Shown: positions 39,845 to 50,385 of the stretch, in pieces | Layout: every line of letters begins with the position of its first letter | Position numbering within the stretch: the stretch's first letter is position 1 | Source of the DNA: Acidobacteriota bacterium | Lineage (GTDB): Bacteria; Acidobacteriota; Terriglobia; Acidiferrales; UBA7541 | Assembly: GCA_003223215.1 (NCBI GenBank) | Contig: QHYH01000137.1 | Coordinates: 36,959 to 100,958, forward strand | Length of the DNA stretch: 64,000 nt | Direction of reading: 5' to 3' | Notes under the pieces: generated by a model | Databases searched by the model: none | What the model was told of the DNA's origin: nothing | The model's input: only the letters and a program-made list of their open reading frames with translations | Position numbers and translations under genes: made by a program

Positions 39845-39860
39845 CTGTCAATTCTGACAG
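39845..39860 (+). promoter_or_regulatory. dyad CTGTCA-ATTC-TGACAG; TACAAA at N24
   Basis: First of two copies within the identical 21-mer CCTGTCAATTCTGACAGGCGC. Confidence 0.7.
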
Positions 39861-39971
39861 GCGCGACCAGTCTCCCCGCAGCGCTACAAATTCGCTTGTG
39901 CCCAGTCGGGTACCGGGACCCTCGGTTCCGGAAAGTCGTTTCGCGTACCCATTCCTGATGCGATCTTGGCC

Positions 39972-39987
39972 CTGTCAATTCTGACAG
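39972..39987 (+). promoter_or_regulatory. dyad CTGTCA-ATTC-TGACAG; TACAAA at N23
   Basis: Second copy, 127 bp downstream, 95 nt before the ATG at 40082. Confidence 0.75.
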
Positions 39988-40081
39988 GCGCTCGATTCTT
40001 GCCTGAGCGTTACAAACCCCTCTCGTACGCCCTCATGGCGGGGAATTCGAAACGAGAGGGCCTCGTCAACAGGAGAACAAG

Positions 40082-40864
40082 ATGCTGTCCTTCTACGGAG
40101 AATCCTGCACCTGGCGAATTCATGGCCGAGCGGCAGCCCTCTTGCTCGCCCTCTTCCCGGTGTTTCTGTTCACGACCTTGGCTCGGTCGCAAGAACACGA
40201 CATGAGCAGCATGCCAGGAATGAATATGAATGCCACGGCGGCCCCGGAAAACCCGGCGCAAGCGGCCAAGCATCTGGCCGACAAACAAGAAAGTGAATTC
40301 AATCATCGTCTGGCTGGATTCTTTGTTATCGTCGCAGGGATTTTCATCTTCTCGGAGAGCTACCTCGGGAAACGCTGGTCTCTGGTCCGCTATGTCTGGC
40401 CTGTCTGCTTCCTCGCTGCGGGCCTCTTTCTTCTGGTCTTTAGTGACACGGAGATTTGGCCCTTCGGTCCGCAAACTCCATGGTATGCGGTGACGCACAA
40501 CCCGGAGGATCTCCAGCACAAAATCTTCTCGATCATCCTTCTGGCAATCGGATACGTCGAGCTACAAAGAGCGCGAGGTAGATTGGTGGCGCCCTGGGCA
40601 ACCTGGTTCTTCCCGTTGGCAGGATTCACGGGCGCAATCCTGTTGCTGTTTCACGTTCATGGCGGAGACATGCACTCACCGCATGCCATGGAAACGATGG
40701 AGCACATTCAGAAACAGCATCGCTGGTTCGCCGCTACCGGGCTGGGAGTTGCATTAACAAATGGACTGGCCGGTACGCCTCAGAAGTGGCAACAACTCTT
40801 CAAGAAGACCTGGCCTGTACTTTTGATCTTCCTTGGCGTCCTACTGGCGCAGTACACCGAATAG
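40082..40864 (+). CDS. polytopic membrane protein with Met/His-rich segment, possibly copper-related
   Basis: Signal-like N-terminus, HDMSSMPGMNMNATAAPEN, several TMs, HVHGGDMHSPHAMETMEH. Confidence 0.75.
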   Translation: MLSFYGESCTWRIHGRAAALLLALFPVFLFTTLARSQEHDMSSMPGMNMNATAAPENPAQAAKHLADKQESEFNHRLAGFFVIVAGIFIFSESYLGKRWSLVRYVWPVCFLAAGLFLLVFSDTEIWPFGPQTPWYAVTHNPEDLQHKIFSIILLAIGYVELQRARGRLVAPWATWFFPLAGFTGAILLLFHVHGGDMHSPHAMETMEHIQKQHRWFAATGLGVALTNGLAGTPQKWQQLFKKTWPVLLIFLGVLLAQYTE

Positions 40865-41029
40865 CGTCATTCGGAGGAGCGCCGGTGTTGCCGAGCCGGC
40901 CGTCTCCTCGAACCGCGCTGCCATCGCGGTTTCGCCGCGGTTTCAATGATAACCAATGATCGCGCCCACAAATTTCCGGAAACCCGTCCTTCCGGTTCCC
41001 TTTCGCCCGAGAGTCTATCGAGGATTAGA

Positions 41030-41645
41030 ATGCGCCCCCTCTCTCTCGCATTGACCGTTCTCACTTTGCTTGCCACCCCGCTATCACGCTGGCACAAAAA
41101 TTATTCACCGTTGGGTTGTCACCGACCAGCCCATGCCAAAGCTCAGGAAAATCCTGGTCATCGCGGTTCTGGAAAACTAGCTCATACGACAGGAATTTGA
41201 GGATGAAATGGAAGAGCTCCTCGTCAAATCCGGTGTCCAGGGCATAAGGAGCCACATGGTTCTGCCGCCTCGAACTGAATTGATGGAAGGAGAGCTCAAA
41301 CAACGAATAAAGGAAGCGGACTACGACGCCGTTCTTGTAATCCGTCCCAAGGCTTTCCGCAAAGAAACCCAAGAGGTCGGCACTAAATCCGTCTATATGC
41401 CTCCGCCGTTCTACCAAAATCTTTGGCCATATTGGGACATGGCCTTCAAGCAGTTCTCCGCGAAGGGTTCTTATCTCAAGGAAAACACCATGGTCAGCGC
41501 CGAGTTTAATCTTTACCACACCAAGGATGAAACCCTTCTGTGGAGTGGAGAAACGGACACCGTTTATTCCGAAAACTTTGAGAAACTGGGCAAAGAGTAC
41601 GCCAGGGCACTCGTCAAACAACTGAGAAAAGACAAGGTCATCTAG
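41030..41645 (+). pseudogene. secreted protein gene interrupted by a frameshift and in-frame TAG
   Basis: Signal peptide MRPLSLALTVLTLLATP in frame 2; continues in frame 0 as GTKIIHRWVVTDQPMPKLRKILVIAVLEN*LIRQEFEDEMEELLVKSGVQGIRSHMVLPPRTE...; TAG at 41178-41180. Confidence 0.7.
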
Positions 41646-42012
41646 AGGCGTGGAATTCGCCGGATTGCTGCTGACCGTGCTAGCGAACTGGACCGATGCC
41701 TCTTGTTTCGCTGCTCAAACAAACTGGACAGCGGGCCCGACACACACAAGAAGACCAGCAGGCCCACAAGCACAGCAATTGCGAGTAACGGCATTGTGCC
41801 TTCGTTTGCAGAAGTAGGGGGCGTCTCATGGGGGAGTTGTTGTCTGGTTCGGTTCGGAGAGAGGCCGCCCCCTTTGCCCGTAACAGTAGGCTTCTCGACC
41901 CATGCCGCAATACTGTCAAAACAAACAGGTCACCATTCATCGACCGGTGCCCCAAAGCCGCGATGCCTGATGTCGATCTTGCGGAGCCAGTCATCCTCGC
42001 CCCCTCCCCCTC

Positions 42013-42028
42013 CTGCCAATTCTGACAG
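42013..42028 (+). promoter_or_regulatory. dyad CTGCCA-ATTC-TGACAG
   Basis: 67 nt upstream of the OmpA-family gene; weak -10. Confidence 0.55.
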
Positions 42029-42094
42029 TGGGAGCTTCTTTTGGGTCCCGGCAACATTACCTACCGGTGTTGCTAAGTCCGAACGGAGATTTTC

Positions 42095-43573
42095 ATGCGT
42101 GACAACAAAACGGTCACTCTTTCATTCTTGGTGCTGGGCTTGGCGGTTGGAACAGCCTCAGCACAAGTTCAACAGGATGTGCCCGAATCAAACCTCATCA
42201 GCAAGTCCGTTAAGGCAGTTGGCTACAGAGTTGGCGGGGGAAGCACGAAAGTTGATCTGAAGGGCACCGAGCTGATGTCTCTGGCCTCTGGCGAAGCAAA
42301 GGTTGACGCGCGACAGGGAAAAACAAATATAGAGGTGGCGGTTAAGAATTTGGAGCCACCATCAAAGTTTGGCGCGGAGTTTCTGACGTACGTGCTCTGG
42401 GTGGTTACGCCCGACGGGCGCTCCGGAAACACCGGCGAAATTCTCATCGACAAAGACGGCGAGGGTAAGCTCGGTGCTACCACTCCAGCGCAAACATTCT
42501 CGATGATTGTCACTGCCGAACCTTACTTCGCCGTGCGCGTGCCGAGCGAGGTGGTCATCCTGGAAAACGACACCCGGAAAAGTACGAAGGGCCAGATTTT
42601 CCCCATCAACGACTTCAAGTTGATGAAGCGCGCCCAGTACGAGAAACTCGGAAATCCCCTGGCCATGACGCCGGATCTCGAGCGTGTCCCGCTGCAGATG
42701 TATGAAGCGCGCAACGCCGTGGACATAGCCAAGTCACGCAGCGCAGATAAAGATGCACCGGAGATCTTTACTAAGGCTGCGTCTAGCCTGCAAATGGCCG
42801 AGAACGCCCTCAGTGCAAAGGCGGACAAGAAAGACATCATGTCTTATGCCCGGCAAACCGTACAATTCGCGGAGGACGCACGCGCGCTCGCGGCACAACG
42901 TCAGGACCAGGCACGTATCGAGGCAGAGAAAGAGGCGGCTGCCGCCAAAGCCAAGGCGGAGGCTGAAGCAAAGGCTCAAGAGGAGGCTAGGCGCCAAGCT
43001 GAACTGGCCGCAGCGAAGCAAGCCCAGATGAAGGCCGAGGCGGATGCCGCTGCGACTAAGGCCAAAGCAGAAGCGGATGCTTTGAAGGCGAAAGAAGAGG
43101 CCGCCCGCGCCGAGGCTGAGCGGGCGCAAAAAGCTGCCGCTGAATTGCGCGCCCAACTGCTCGACCAGTTCAATCGTGTTTTGGAAACCCGCGATACGCC
43201 CCGCGGGTTGGTGGTCAATATGGGAGACGTGCTCTTTGACTTTGGAAAGTACGATCTCCGCCCGGAAGCACGAGAGAAACTAGCGAAGCTATCCGGCATT
43301 ATCCTGGCACATCCTGGTTTGGACCTTGCTGTCGAGGGCCACACAGACAACGTCGGCAGCGACGAAGTAAACCAGAAATTGTCTGAGAAGCGCGCGGAAA
43401 CCGTGCGCGCCTATCTCATTCAGCAGGGGTTGGCTGATGGGAACGTGACCGCTCAAGGATTCGGCAAGACTAGCCCCGTAGTCGACAACTCTACTCCGGA
43501 GGGGAGACAGAAGAATCGCCGAGTCGAAATTGTCGTTTCTGGCGAAGTGATCGGCGTAAAGATTGGTAAATGA
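42095..43573 (+). CDS. OmpA-family protein with long Ala/Lys/Glu coiled coil
   Basis: Coiled coil EKEAAAAKAKAEAEAKAQEEARRQAELAAAK; OmpA MGDVLFDFGKYDLRPEAREKLAKLSGIILAHPGLDLAVEGHTDNVGSDEVNQKLSEKRAETVRAYL...NRRVEIVV. Confidence 0.93.
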   Translation: MRDNKTVTLSFLVLGLAVGTASAQVQQDVPESNLISKSVKAVGYRVGGGSTKVDLKGTELMSLASGEAKVDARQGKTNIEVAVKNLEPPSKFGAEFLTYVLWVVTPDGRSGNTGEILIDKDGEGKLGATTPAQTFSMIVTAEPYFAVRVPSEVVILENDTRKSTKGQIFPINDFKLMKRAQYEKLGNPLAMTPDLERVPLQMYEARNAVDIAKSRSADKDAPEIFTKAASSLQMAENALSAKADKKDIMSYARQTVQFAEDARALAAQRQDQARIEAEKEAAAAKAKAEAEAKAQEEARRQAELAAAKQAQMKAEADAAATKAKAEADALKAKEEAARAEAERAQKAAAELRAQLLDQFNRVLETRDTPRGLVVNMGDVLFDFGKYDLRPEAREKLAKLSGIILAHPGLDLAVEGHTDNVGSDEVNQKLSEKRAETVRAYLIQQGLADGNVTAQGFGKTSPVVDNSTPEGRQKNRRVEIVVSGEVIGVKIGK

Positions 43574-44355
43574 CCTCCCGATCCTAAGACAGAGAGGGTT
43601 GCCATTCAGGTCCGGCAGTAACGCGCTTTCTGTGCGCAGCGACTATGGAAGTGACAGCGATGAGTTGGCCAGCTTCAACAGCGGCGATGTAAGAAGAGTC
43701 GCTAGAATAACCATAACTACGACCGCGGGAAAAACGGAATCGTTGACCACTTCCAGAGCCCTTCCGCGACCTGCAGAAACCCTCTTCCCTTCTGGGCATA
43801 CGACGATTCTGCCAAAAGAAAATGAGCAGCGAGGAGCCCCAAAGCGAGGGTAAGATAACGCCAGTGACCACGACGCGGAGTGCGCTCCATGCCAACTCGC
43901 GTCTACACCAAGCTTGTCTTCTAGACCGGCGGGAAACAGCAAAATGATAATGGCTACATGTGATACGCTCTACGGAGCCATAGACATCCAGAACTCTCAA
44001 AGCGTTTGGACTCTGCAAAATTTCAGCAACTTGTTCCATGGGAGGCCCCCGGAGGCACAACCCTTCCTACAGTTTCGCCGATTGTGACTTTTTGCGGCAG
44101 CGCAGTCTGCACAATTGGGGAGACGCTGTCGCTTTAGCGGATGACGGTTATGGAGGGCGCACCGCGGAGAAAGCCCGGATTTCCAACCAAGACTCTTCCG
44201 CGCCTCCCACTTGGAACTTCTCAAACGAGGATCTCAGCAAACTTTCGAGAGCAGCATCTCCTTAAGTTCCAGGGCGCGTCTCTCAACCTCCCTGCTTTCA
44301 ATATCTTGGTCCGCTTGGAAAGCCTGCGTCATGGTCAGCTTAAGACCAAGGGCAG

Positions 44356-44371
44356 CTGGTAGTTTTGACAG
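44356..44371 (+). promoter_or_regulatory. dyad CTGGTA-GTTT-TGACAG; TACCAT at N23
   Basis: 138 nt upstream of the RND operon. Confidence 0.65.
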
Positions 44372-44508
44372 TTCCGCCCGCTTGGGCGAATCCCTACCAT
44401 GACGGCGGATGGGGCGCCACCACGCATGCGGCGCCAAGCGTCATGTTCTGGAGTTCGGGCCACCGAACTCTCTGAGCCCAACAGCGTGCGCCTCCCGGAG
44501 CGTGTACC

Positions 44509-45678
44509 ATGAAAAAGCAATCGACGACTGCGGTGGCGCTCCCGAGAACCGAACCGTGGCACCTTATAGCGGCGCTGATGGCGGCGCTCGCCATCAGTGC
44601 GGGGTGCTCGACGAGCGCCGAAAAACCAGCCCCTCCGCCTCCGGGAGTCACGGTTATACCGGTCCTCCAAAAAGACGTTCCCCTCCATCAAGAATGGGTC
44701 GGAACCATGGTCGGCAACGTGGACGCGGACATCCGGCCAAAAGTGGACGGTTTCTTGCTCAGCCGTCTTTACACGGAAGGCTCTTACGTGGAGAAGGGCC
44801 AGTCCTTGTTTCTGCTCGACCAACGGCAAGCCCAAGCCGCCGTGGAACAGGCCCAGGGAAGGCTAGAGCGCGCCCGCTCCGTGCTGGCCCAGGCACAAAT
44901 TGATGTGCGCCGTTACACTCCGTTGGTGGCGCAGAAAGCGGTGAGCCAAGCCGAACTCGACAAAGCCATGAGTTCGGAAAGGGCGGCCACGGCGGAGGTG
45001 GAAGCTGATCAAGCCACTTTGGACAACGCCAAGCTAAATCTCGACTGGACCACCGTGACTTCTCCGATTTCCGGAATTGCAGGCGTCGCCAAAGTTGGTA
45101 TCGGCGATTTGATGACCCCCGTTACGGTTATGACAACGATATCCAGCGTCGATCCGATTTATATTGATGTCAACATTGCCGAACAGAATTACTTGCGCTT
45201 CCGACGCGAAAAACCGGGCGAGGCGGGGGGCCAAAACCTGGAGCTCATCCTCGGAGACGGAACCGTCTTTCCGCGTCGCGGACGCACGATGTTTGTGAAC
45301 CGCGAGGTGGACTCTCGGACAGGCACAATTCAAGTCCGCTGCGAATTTCCTAATCCGGGCAACCTTTTGCGCCCGGGGCAGTATGCGCGTATTCGAGCAG
45401 TCACGGAATTGCGCAAAGGCGCGCTTCTGATCCCCCAGCAGTCGGTGTCCGAGTTGCAGGGCGTTTATCAAGTCGGAGTGGTGGCTCCCGATAACAAAGT
45501 TACGATAAAAACCATCAAGCTCGGCCCACAGACCGGAGATATGTGGGTGGTCGAATCGGGTCTCCAGGCCGGGGACAGTGTCGTCGTGGACGGTTTGCAG
45601 CGGATTAAAAGCGGCATGACGGTTGCCCCGTCGCCTTTCAAAGACACTCAAACCAACGCACTGACCGGTGGCAAGTAG
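44509..45678 (+). CDS. RND efflux periplasmic adaptor subunit
   Basis: VTVIPVLQKDVPLHQEWVGTMVGNVDADIRPKVDGFLLSRLYTEGSYVEKGQSLFLLDQR; LDWTTVTSPISGIAG. Confidence 0.95.
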   Translation: MKKQSTTAVALPRTEPWHLIAALMAALAISAGCSTSAEKPAPPPPGVTVIPVLQKDVPLHQEWVGTMVGNVDADIRPKVDGFLLSRLYTEGSYVEKGQSLFLLDQRQAQAAVEQAQGRLERARSVLAQAQIDVRRYTPLVAQKAVSQAELDKAMSSERAATAEVEADQATLDNAKLNLDWTTVTSPISGIAGVAKVGIGDLMTPVTVMTTISSVDPIYIDVNIAEQNYLRFRREKPGEAGGQNLELILGDGTVFPRRGRTMFVNREVDSRTGTIQVRCEFPNPGNLLRPGQYARIRAVTELRKGALLIPQQSVSELQGVYQVGVVAPDNKVTIKTIKLGPQTGDMWVVESGLQAGDSVVVDGLQRIKSGMTVAPSPFKDTQTNALTGGK

Positions 45679-45680
45679 CC

Positions 45681-48600
45681 ATGTCGAAATTCTTCATTGG
45701 TCGCCCCATCGTTGCGATTGTTATTTCCATTATCACGGTGATCGGCGGTGTGGTAGCGATGGCGAAGCTGCCGGTCGCTATGCTTCCTGACATCGTTCCG
45801 CCGCAGATCAGCGTATCTACTACCTACACCGGCGCGGATGCTCTGACGATTGAACAGTCTGTCGCCACACCGCTTGAGCAGCAAATGAATGGCGTGGACA
45901 ACATGCTGTACATGATGTCCACAAATGCCAATGATGGCACCATGAACCTCAAGGTCACCTTTGACGTCGGCACCAACGTGGACATTGACCAGGTAAACAC
46001 CCAGAACCGGGTATCCCAAGCCAGTCCGAACCTTCCCACTTCGGTCAACCAGTACGGGGTGACGGTTAAAAAACTAATGGGTCTTCCTCTTCTTGTCCTT
46101 TCCATCTATTCGCCAAACAGCACTTACAGCGGACAATTCCTGGGGAACTACGCCACGATCAACGTTAATGACGCGATTTTGCGTGTTCCCGGCGTGGGAC
46201 AAGTCACGAACTTTGGTGCTGCCGACTATGCCATGCGCATCTGGGTGAAGCCGGATCAACTGACGAAACTCGGCATGACCGTCACTGACCTGACAAACGC
46301 CGTCCAGCAGCAAAGCGCGGTCAACCCTGCAGGGCAGATTGGGGCGGAGCCAGCTCCCAAAGGCCAGCAGTTTACTTATGCTGTCCGTGCAGCGGGACGA
46401 CTCATCAACGCGGAAGAATTCGGCAACATCATCGTTCGTCAGAATCCCGACGGCTCAACGGTCAGGTTAAAAGACGTCTCCCGAATCGAACTGGGTTCCT
46501 TGGTCTATCAGCAAATCGGGAGGTACAACGCCAAGCCCGCAGTCGTCATTGCGGTGTATCAGGCCCCGGGGTCTAACGCTCTGGCTGTGGCCAAACAGGT
46601 AAAAGCACAAATGGAGGATCTGAAGTCCAGGTTCCCTCCGGATTTAGATTATGTCGTGGCGATGGACACCACTCTCCCCATCACCGAAGGGATGAAAGAG
46701 ATCGTCAAGACACTGCTAGAGGCGGTCGGCCTTGTAATTGTTGTTGTGTTCCTGTTCCTCCAGAACTGGCGCGCCACGCTTATCCCGCTGCTGGCTGTTC
46801 CTGTCTCGCTTATTGGAACGTTTGTCATCTTTCCAATACTGGGTTTTTCGATCAACACACTCTCTCTGTTTGGACTCATCCTGGCTATCGGCCTCGTGGT
46901 GGACGATGCCATTGTGGTCGTTGAGGCCGTGGAGCATCACATTGAGCATGGCCTAGCACCCAAAGAAGCCACGCTGAAGGCCATGGAAGAGGTATCCGGG
47001 CCGGTGGTGGGCATCGCCCTGGTGCTTTCAGCCGTGTTCGTCCCCATGGCGGCCATGGGCGGCATTAAAGGACTGCTGAACCAGCAGTTCGCAATTACCA
47101 TTGCCATCTCGGTGCTCATCTCGGCCTTCAACGCGTTGACGCTTTCGCCCGCGCTCACTGCTCTTCTGCTGCGTCCGCGCAAGAAGGGCGCAGGCCCTCT
47201 TGGAAAATTTTTCGAGTGGTTTAACCGCTGGTTCGGAAAGATGACGGGCGGCTACGTAACTTGGAGCCATGTCCTGATTCGCCGATGGGTTCTTGCCCTG
47301 CTGCTGCTGGTCGGTATTTCTGTCGTCGCTCTAGGTATGGGCAAGGGCCTTCCGTCCAGCTTTATCCCTGAAGAGGACCAGGGGTATGCATTCCTCCAGC
47401 TACAACTGCCCGACGCCGCGTCGCTCCAGCGCACCGACGCGGTGATGCGCAAGATGGATGACATGCTGGCGCACACTCACGGTGTTAAAAGTTTCAGCGG
47501 GATTTCTGGTTTCAGCCTGCTCTCCAACACTTCTGCGTCGTACACCGGGTTCTATTTCCTTCAGCTTGATCCCTGGGACGAGCGCGCCACTCCAGAACTT
47601 TCCGCCAATGGACTCATGCAGGCCCTGAACCAGAGAATGCGCAGGGAAATTCCGGAAGCCATTGCCTTCGCGTTCGGCCCGCCAGCCATTCCGGGCCTGG
47701 GCACGGCTGGCGGGTTCACATTCATGCTGCAGGACCGGAGCAGCGGAAGCGTTCAACAGCTCGCCGAAACTCTCGACAAGTTTACTGTGGCTGCGCGGAA
47801 GCGCTCAGAAATCGCTTCGCTGGTAACCACTTTCCGCTCCTCCGTGCCGCAGCTTTTTGTCGACGTTGACCAGGATCGTGTACTAAAGCAAGGGCTGCAG
47901 TTCGGGGAAGTCTACCAGACGCTTCAGGCCTTCCTGGGGGGCGCCTATGTAAACCAGTTCAACCGTTTTGGGCGCCAATGGAAAGTCTATCTGCAGGCGG
48001 AGCCGGAGTACCGCTCGAGCGTAGACCGAATCAACGATTTCTTTGTGCGAAACTCGAAGGGCGACATGACACCCCTGGCTTCCCTAGTCACAATGAAGCG
48101 TGTCTCAGGGCCTGAGTACACCAACCGTTTCAACATGTTCCGAAGTATCCAAATCAACGGCTCCCCTTCTCCCGGTTACAGTTCCGGTCAGGCCATGACC
48201 GCCATGGAAGAAGTGGCAAAGGAAGTTCTACCCTCGGGGTTCGGTTACGCATGGATGGACATGTCCTATCAGGAGGAGAAGGCCGCGGGCGGACAAGCAA
48301 TGGTATTCGGCATGTCTTTCCTGTTTGTCTTTCTCATCCTGGCCGCGCTATACGAGAGTTGGTCGTTGCCCTTCAGCGTTCTTCTTTCTGTTCCGGTGGC
48401 GGTTCTTGGATCCAATGGAGGACTGCTGTTGCGCAAGTTCGACAACAACGTCTTCGCCCAGATTGGGCTGATCATGCTGATCGGACTGACGGCCAAGAAC
48501 GCCATCCTAATCGTTGAGTTTGCCATATTGGAGCATGGGAAGGGGAAAGAACTCGTCGAAGCCGCTCTCGAAGGTGCCAGGTTGCGGTTGCGCCCCATCT

Positions 48601-48839
48601 TGATGACCTCGTTTGCATTCATTCTGGGGTGTGTCCCACTCTGGGCGGCGAAAGGCGCGGGTGCCATTGGCCGAAAGGTGCTCGGAACTTCGGTGATTAC
48701 CGGCATGACCGCAGCGAGCGTGCTGGGAGTATTTCTCATACCCGTTTTGTTCGTCGTGGTTGAGCGGATTGCCATCAAAAAGAAAAAGGAGACCGTGGAA
48801 CTACTCAGGCCCGCTGAAGCCGAGGGAGGACACGATTAA
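45681..48839 (+). CDS. RND efflux pump permease (HAE1/AcrB-like)
   Basis: MSKFFIGRPIVAIVISIITVIGGVVAMAKLPVAMLPDIVPPQISVSTTYTGADALTIEQSVATPLEQQMNGVDNMLYM; GLVVDDAIVVVEAVEHH. Confidence 0.97.
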   Translation: MSKFFIGRPIVAIVISIITVIGGVVAMAKLPVAMLPDIVPPQISVSTTYTGADALTIEQSVATPLEQQMNGVDNMLYMMSTNANDGTMNLKVTFDVGTNVDIDQVNTQNRVSQASPNLPTSVNQYGVTVKKLMGLPLLVLSIYSPNSTYSGQFLGNYATINVNDAILRVPGVGQVTNFGAADYAMRIWVKPDQLTKLGMTVTDLTNAVQQQSAVNPAGQIGAEPAPKGQQFTYAVRAAGRLINAEEFGNIIVRQNPDGSTVRLKDVSRIELGSLVYQQIGRYNAKPAVVIAVYQAPGSNALAVAKQVKAQMEDLKSRFPPDLDYVVAMDTTLPITEGMKEIVKTLLEAVGLVIVVVFLFLQNWRATLIPLLAVPVSLIGTFVIFPILGFSINTLSLFGLILAIGLVVDDAIVVVEAVEHHIEHGLAPKEATLKAMEEVSGPVVGIALVLSAVFVPMAAMGGIKGLLNQQFAITIAISVLISAFNALTLSPALTALLLRPRKKGAGPLGKFFEWFNRWFGKMTGGYVTWSHVLIRRWVLALLLLVGISVVALGMGKGLPSSFIPEEDQGYAFLQLQLPDAASLQRTDAVMRKMDDMLAHTHGVKSFSGISGFSLLSNTSASYTGFYFLQLDPWDERATPELSANGLMQALNQRMRREIPEAIAFAFGPPAIPGLGTAGGFTFMLQDRSSGSVQQLAETLDKFTVAARKRSEIASLVTTFRSSVPQLFVDVDQDRVLKQGLQFGEVYQTLQAFLGGAYVNQFNRFGRQWKVYLQAEPEYRSSVDRINDFFVRNSKGDMTPLASLVTMKRVSGPEYTNRFNMFRSIQINGSPSPGYSSGQAMTAMEEVAKEVLPSGFGYAWMDMSYQEEKAAGGQAMVFGMSFLFVFLILAALYESWSLPFSVLLSVPVAVLGSNGGLLLRKFDNNVFAQIGLIMLIGLTAKNAILIVEFAILEHGKGKELVEAALEGARLRLRPILMTSFAFILGCVPLWAAKGAGAIGRKVLGTSVITGMTAASVLGVFLIPVLFVVVERIAIKKKKETVELLRPAEAEGGHD

Positions 48840-50260
48840 TGCGAAAGCCTGCTGTGGTTGCGCTCCTTCCCCTTCTCTTTGCAGGTTGCACTTTCGGTCC
48901 GAAATACAAGCGCCCCCAGATTCAGCCGCCCGCCAGCTATTATGCAGAGCCGCAGACGAGGGAGAACTCAGTTGCCGACCTGGCCTGGTGGGACCTGTTC
49001 AAGGATCCCGTTCTGCAAGGCCTCATCCGCGAGGCCTTCAAGAGCAACTATGACTTACAGTTGGCCGTGGCTCGGGTCGAGCAGGAACGAGCCCTGCTTG
49101 GTGTCAGCCGCTCTCAGTATTATCCGCAAGTTGAATATGACGCGAGCATTTCAGGAGCGCAGTCCCAGCTCGTTCCCAATCACACTTATTACGGTTACAG
49201 CTTCAGCACCTTTTGGGAAATAGACCTGTTTGGGCGACTCCGCAAATTGAATGAAGCCCAGCGTGCCGTGTATTTTTCTAGCGAGGAAGCCAGGCGCGAC
49301 GTCCGCCTCTTGGTCCTGTCCGAAGTGGCTCAGGGATATTTTCAGCTGCGGGCGCTCGACGAGCAGCTGGCCATTGCCCATCGAACGGTCAACAGCTTTC
49401 AGGTCACTCTTGAGCTCTTTCAACACAAATTTGCAGGCGGGGCATCCTCGGGGCTTGAAGTTGCTCGCGCGCAAGCGGCGCTGTCGAACGTAGCGGCGGC
49501 AATCCCGGATTTCGAACGACAGATCGTGGCGCAAGAGAATGCCCTGGCCTTACTTCTTGGCCGCAATCCTGGGCCGATCGCGCGCGGGGCTGCGCTTGTC
49601 GATCAATATGATCCCCCGGACGTACCAGCAGGTTTGCCAGCAACGTTATTGGAGCGGCGGCCTGATCTGCGCGAAGCAGAGCAGAACCTGATCTCGGCCA
49701 ACGCTAATGTGGGGGTCGCCAAGGCGAACTTCTTTCCCACGATTTCCCTGACCGGTGCACTGGGGGGCATCAGCCCGCAGCTGTCCGAACTTACCGGATC
49801 CGGAAAGGCCTGGAGTCTTGCAGGCAACCTGGCGGGCCCCCTATTCACGGGCGGCCGCTTGAAGAACCAATACCGTGCCTCCCTGGCATCGCGCGACCAG
49901 GCCAGGATTTCCTTCGAAAAAGCGGTCACACAGGCCTTTGGTGAGGTTTCTACATCGCTCTCCGCGCATCAACAACTTGCCAAAGCTTACCTTGAGCAGC
50001 TGCACTCCGTCGAGGCCTACCGCGAGTCCGTCCAATTGTCTTCCATAAGGTACGACAGTGGACTTGCCAGTTATTTCGAGATTGTCGATGCTCAAATTCA
50101 GCTATATCCTGCGGAGGGCTCAGCGGTCACCTACGACCTTGGCCGCAAACTTGCGTTGGTCAGCCTCTATCGCGCGCTCGGCGGTGGGTGGAATCTGACT
50201 GATTCACAGTGGGCCAGTACGGTTGGAACGCCGAGCTCTACGCAGGCTCCCACTCCCTGA
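48839..50260 (+). CDS. RND efflux outer-membrane factor (NodT/OprM-like)
   Basis: Lipobox LLFAGC; FGPKYKRPQIQPPASYY; LLERRPDLREAEQNLISANANVGVAKANFFPTISLTG. TAATG overlap with the permease. Confidence 0.95.
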   Translation: MRKPAVVALLPLLFAGCTFGPKYKRPQIQPPASYYAEPQTRENSVADLAWWDLFKDPVLQGLIREAFKSNYDLQLAVARVEQERALLGVSRSQYYPQVEYDASISGAQSQLVPNHTYYGYSFSTFWEIDLFGRLRKLNEAQRAVYFSSEEARRDVRLLVLSEVAQGYFQLRALDEQLAIAHRTVNSFQVTLELFQHKFAGGASSGLEVARAQAALSNVAAAIPDFERQIVAQENALALLLGRNPGPIARGAALVDQYDPPDVPAGLPATLLERRPDLREAEQNLISANANVGVAKANFFPTISLTGALGGISPQLSELTGSGKAWSLAGNLAGPLFTGGRLKNQYRASLASRDQARISFEKAVTQAFGEVSTSLSAHQQLAKAYLEQLHSVEAYRESVQLSSIRYDSGLASYFEIVDAQIQLYPAEGSAVTYDLGRKLALVSLYRALGGGWNLTDSQWASTVGTPSSTQAPTP

Positions 50261-50385
50261 GAATCGCTGTTTATTGAAAGCTACTATAGCCGCGCTTGTA
50301 GTTCTGGTGAATTTCACGGCAAGCGGCCAGGAATATCTGAACGCGGCGTTCTCCCCTGGGCAAATACACAAGCCGAAACAGCCCT

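Noticed and set aside
39845-39987. CRISPR-like repeats (two identical 21-mers)
   Set aside because: Only two copies, short, 127 bp apart, each with a -10-like box; better explained as promoters. No CRISPR array or cas genes seen.
41913-41928. CTGTCA-AAAC-AAACAG as another palindrome copy
   Set aside because: Right half lacks the leading T and no gene in the expected orientation has a matched -10.
41703-42260. ORFs 41703..42260 and 41680..42057
   Set aside because: They overlap the OmpA gene start and the palindrome promoter; no protein-like features.
42734-43350. Long antisense ORFs within the OmpA coiled coil and many other antisense ORFs in GC-rich genes
   Set aside because: Expected by-product of biased codon usage opposite real genes.
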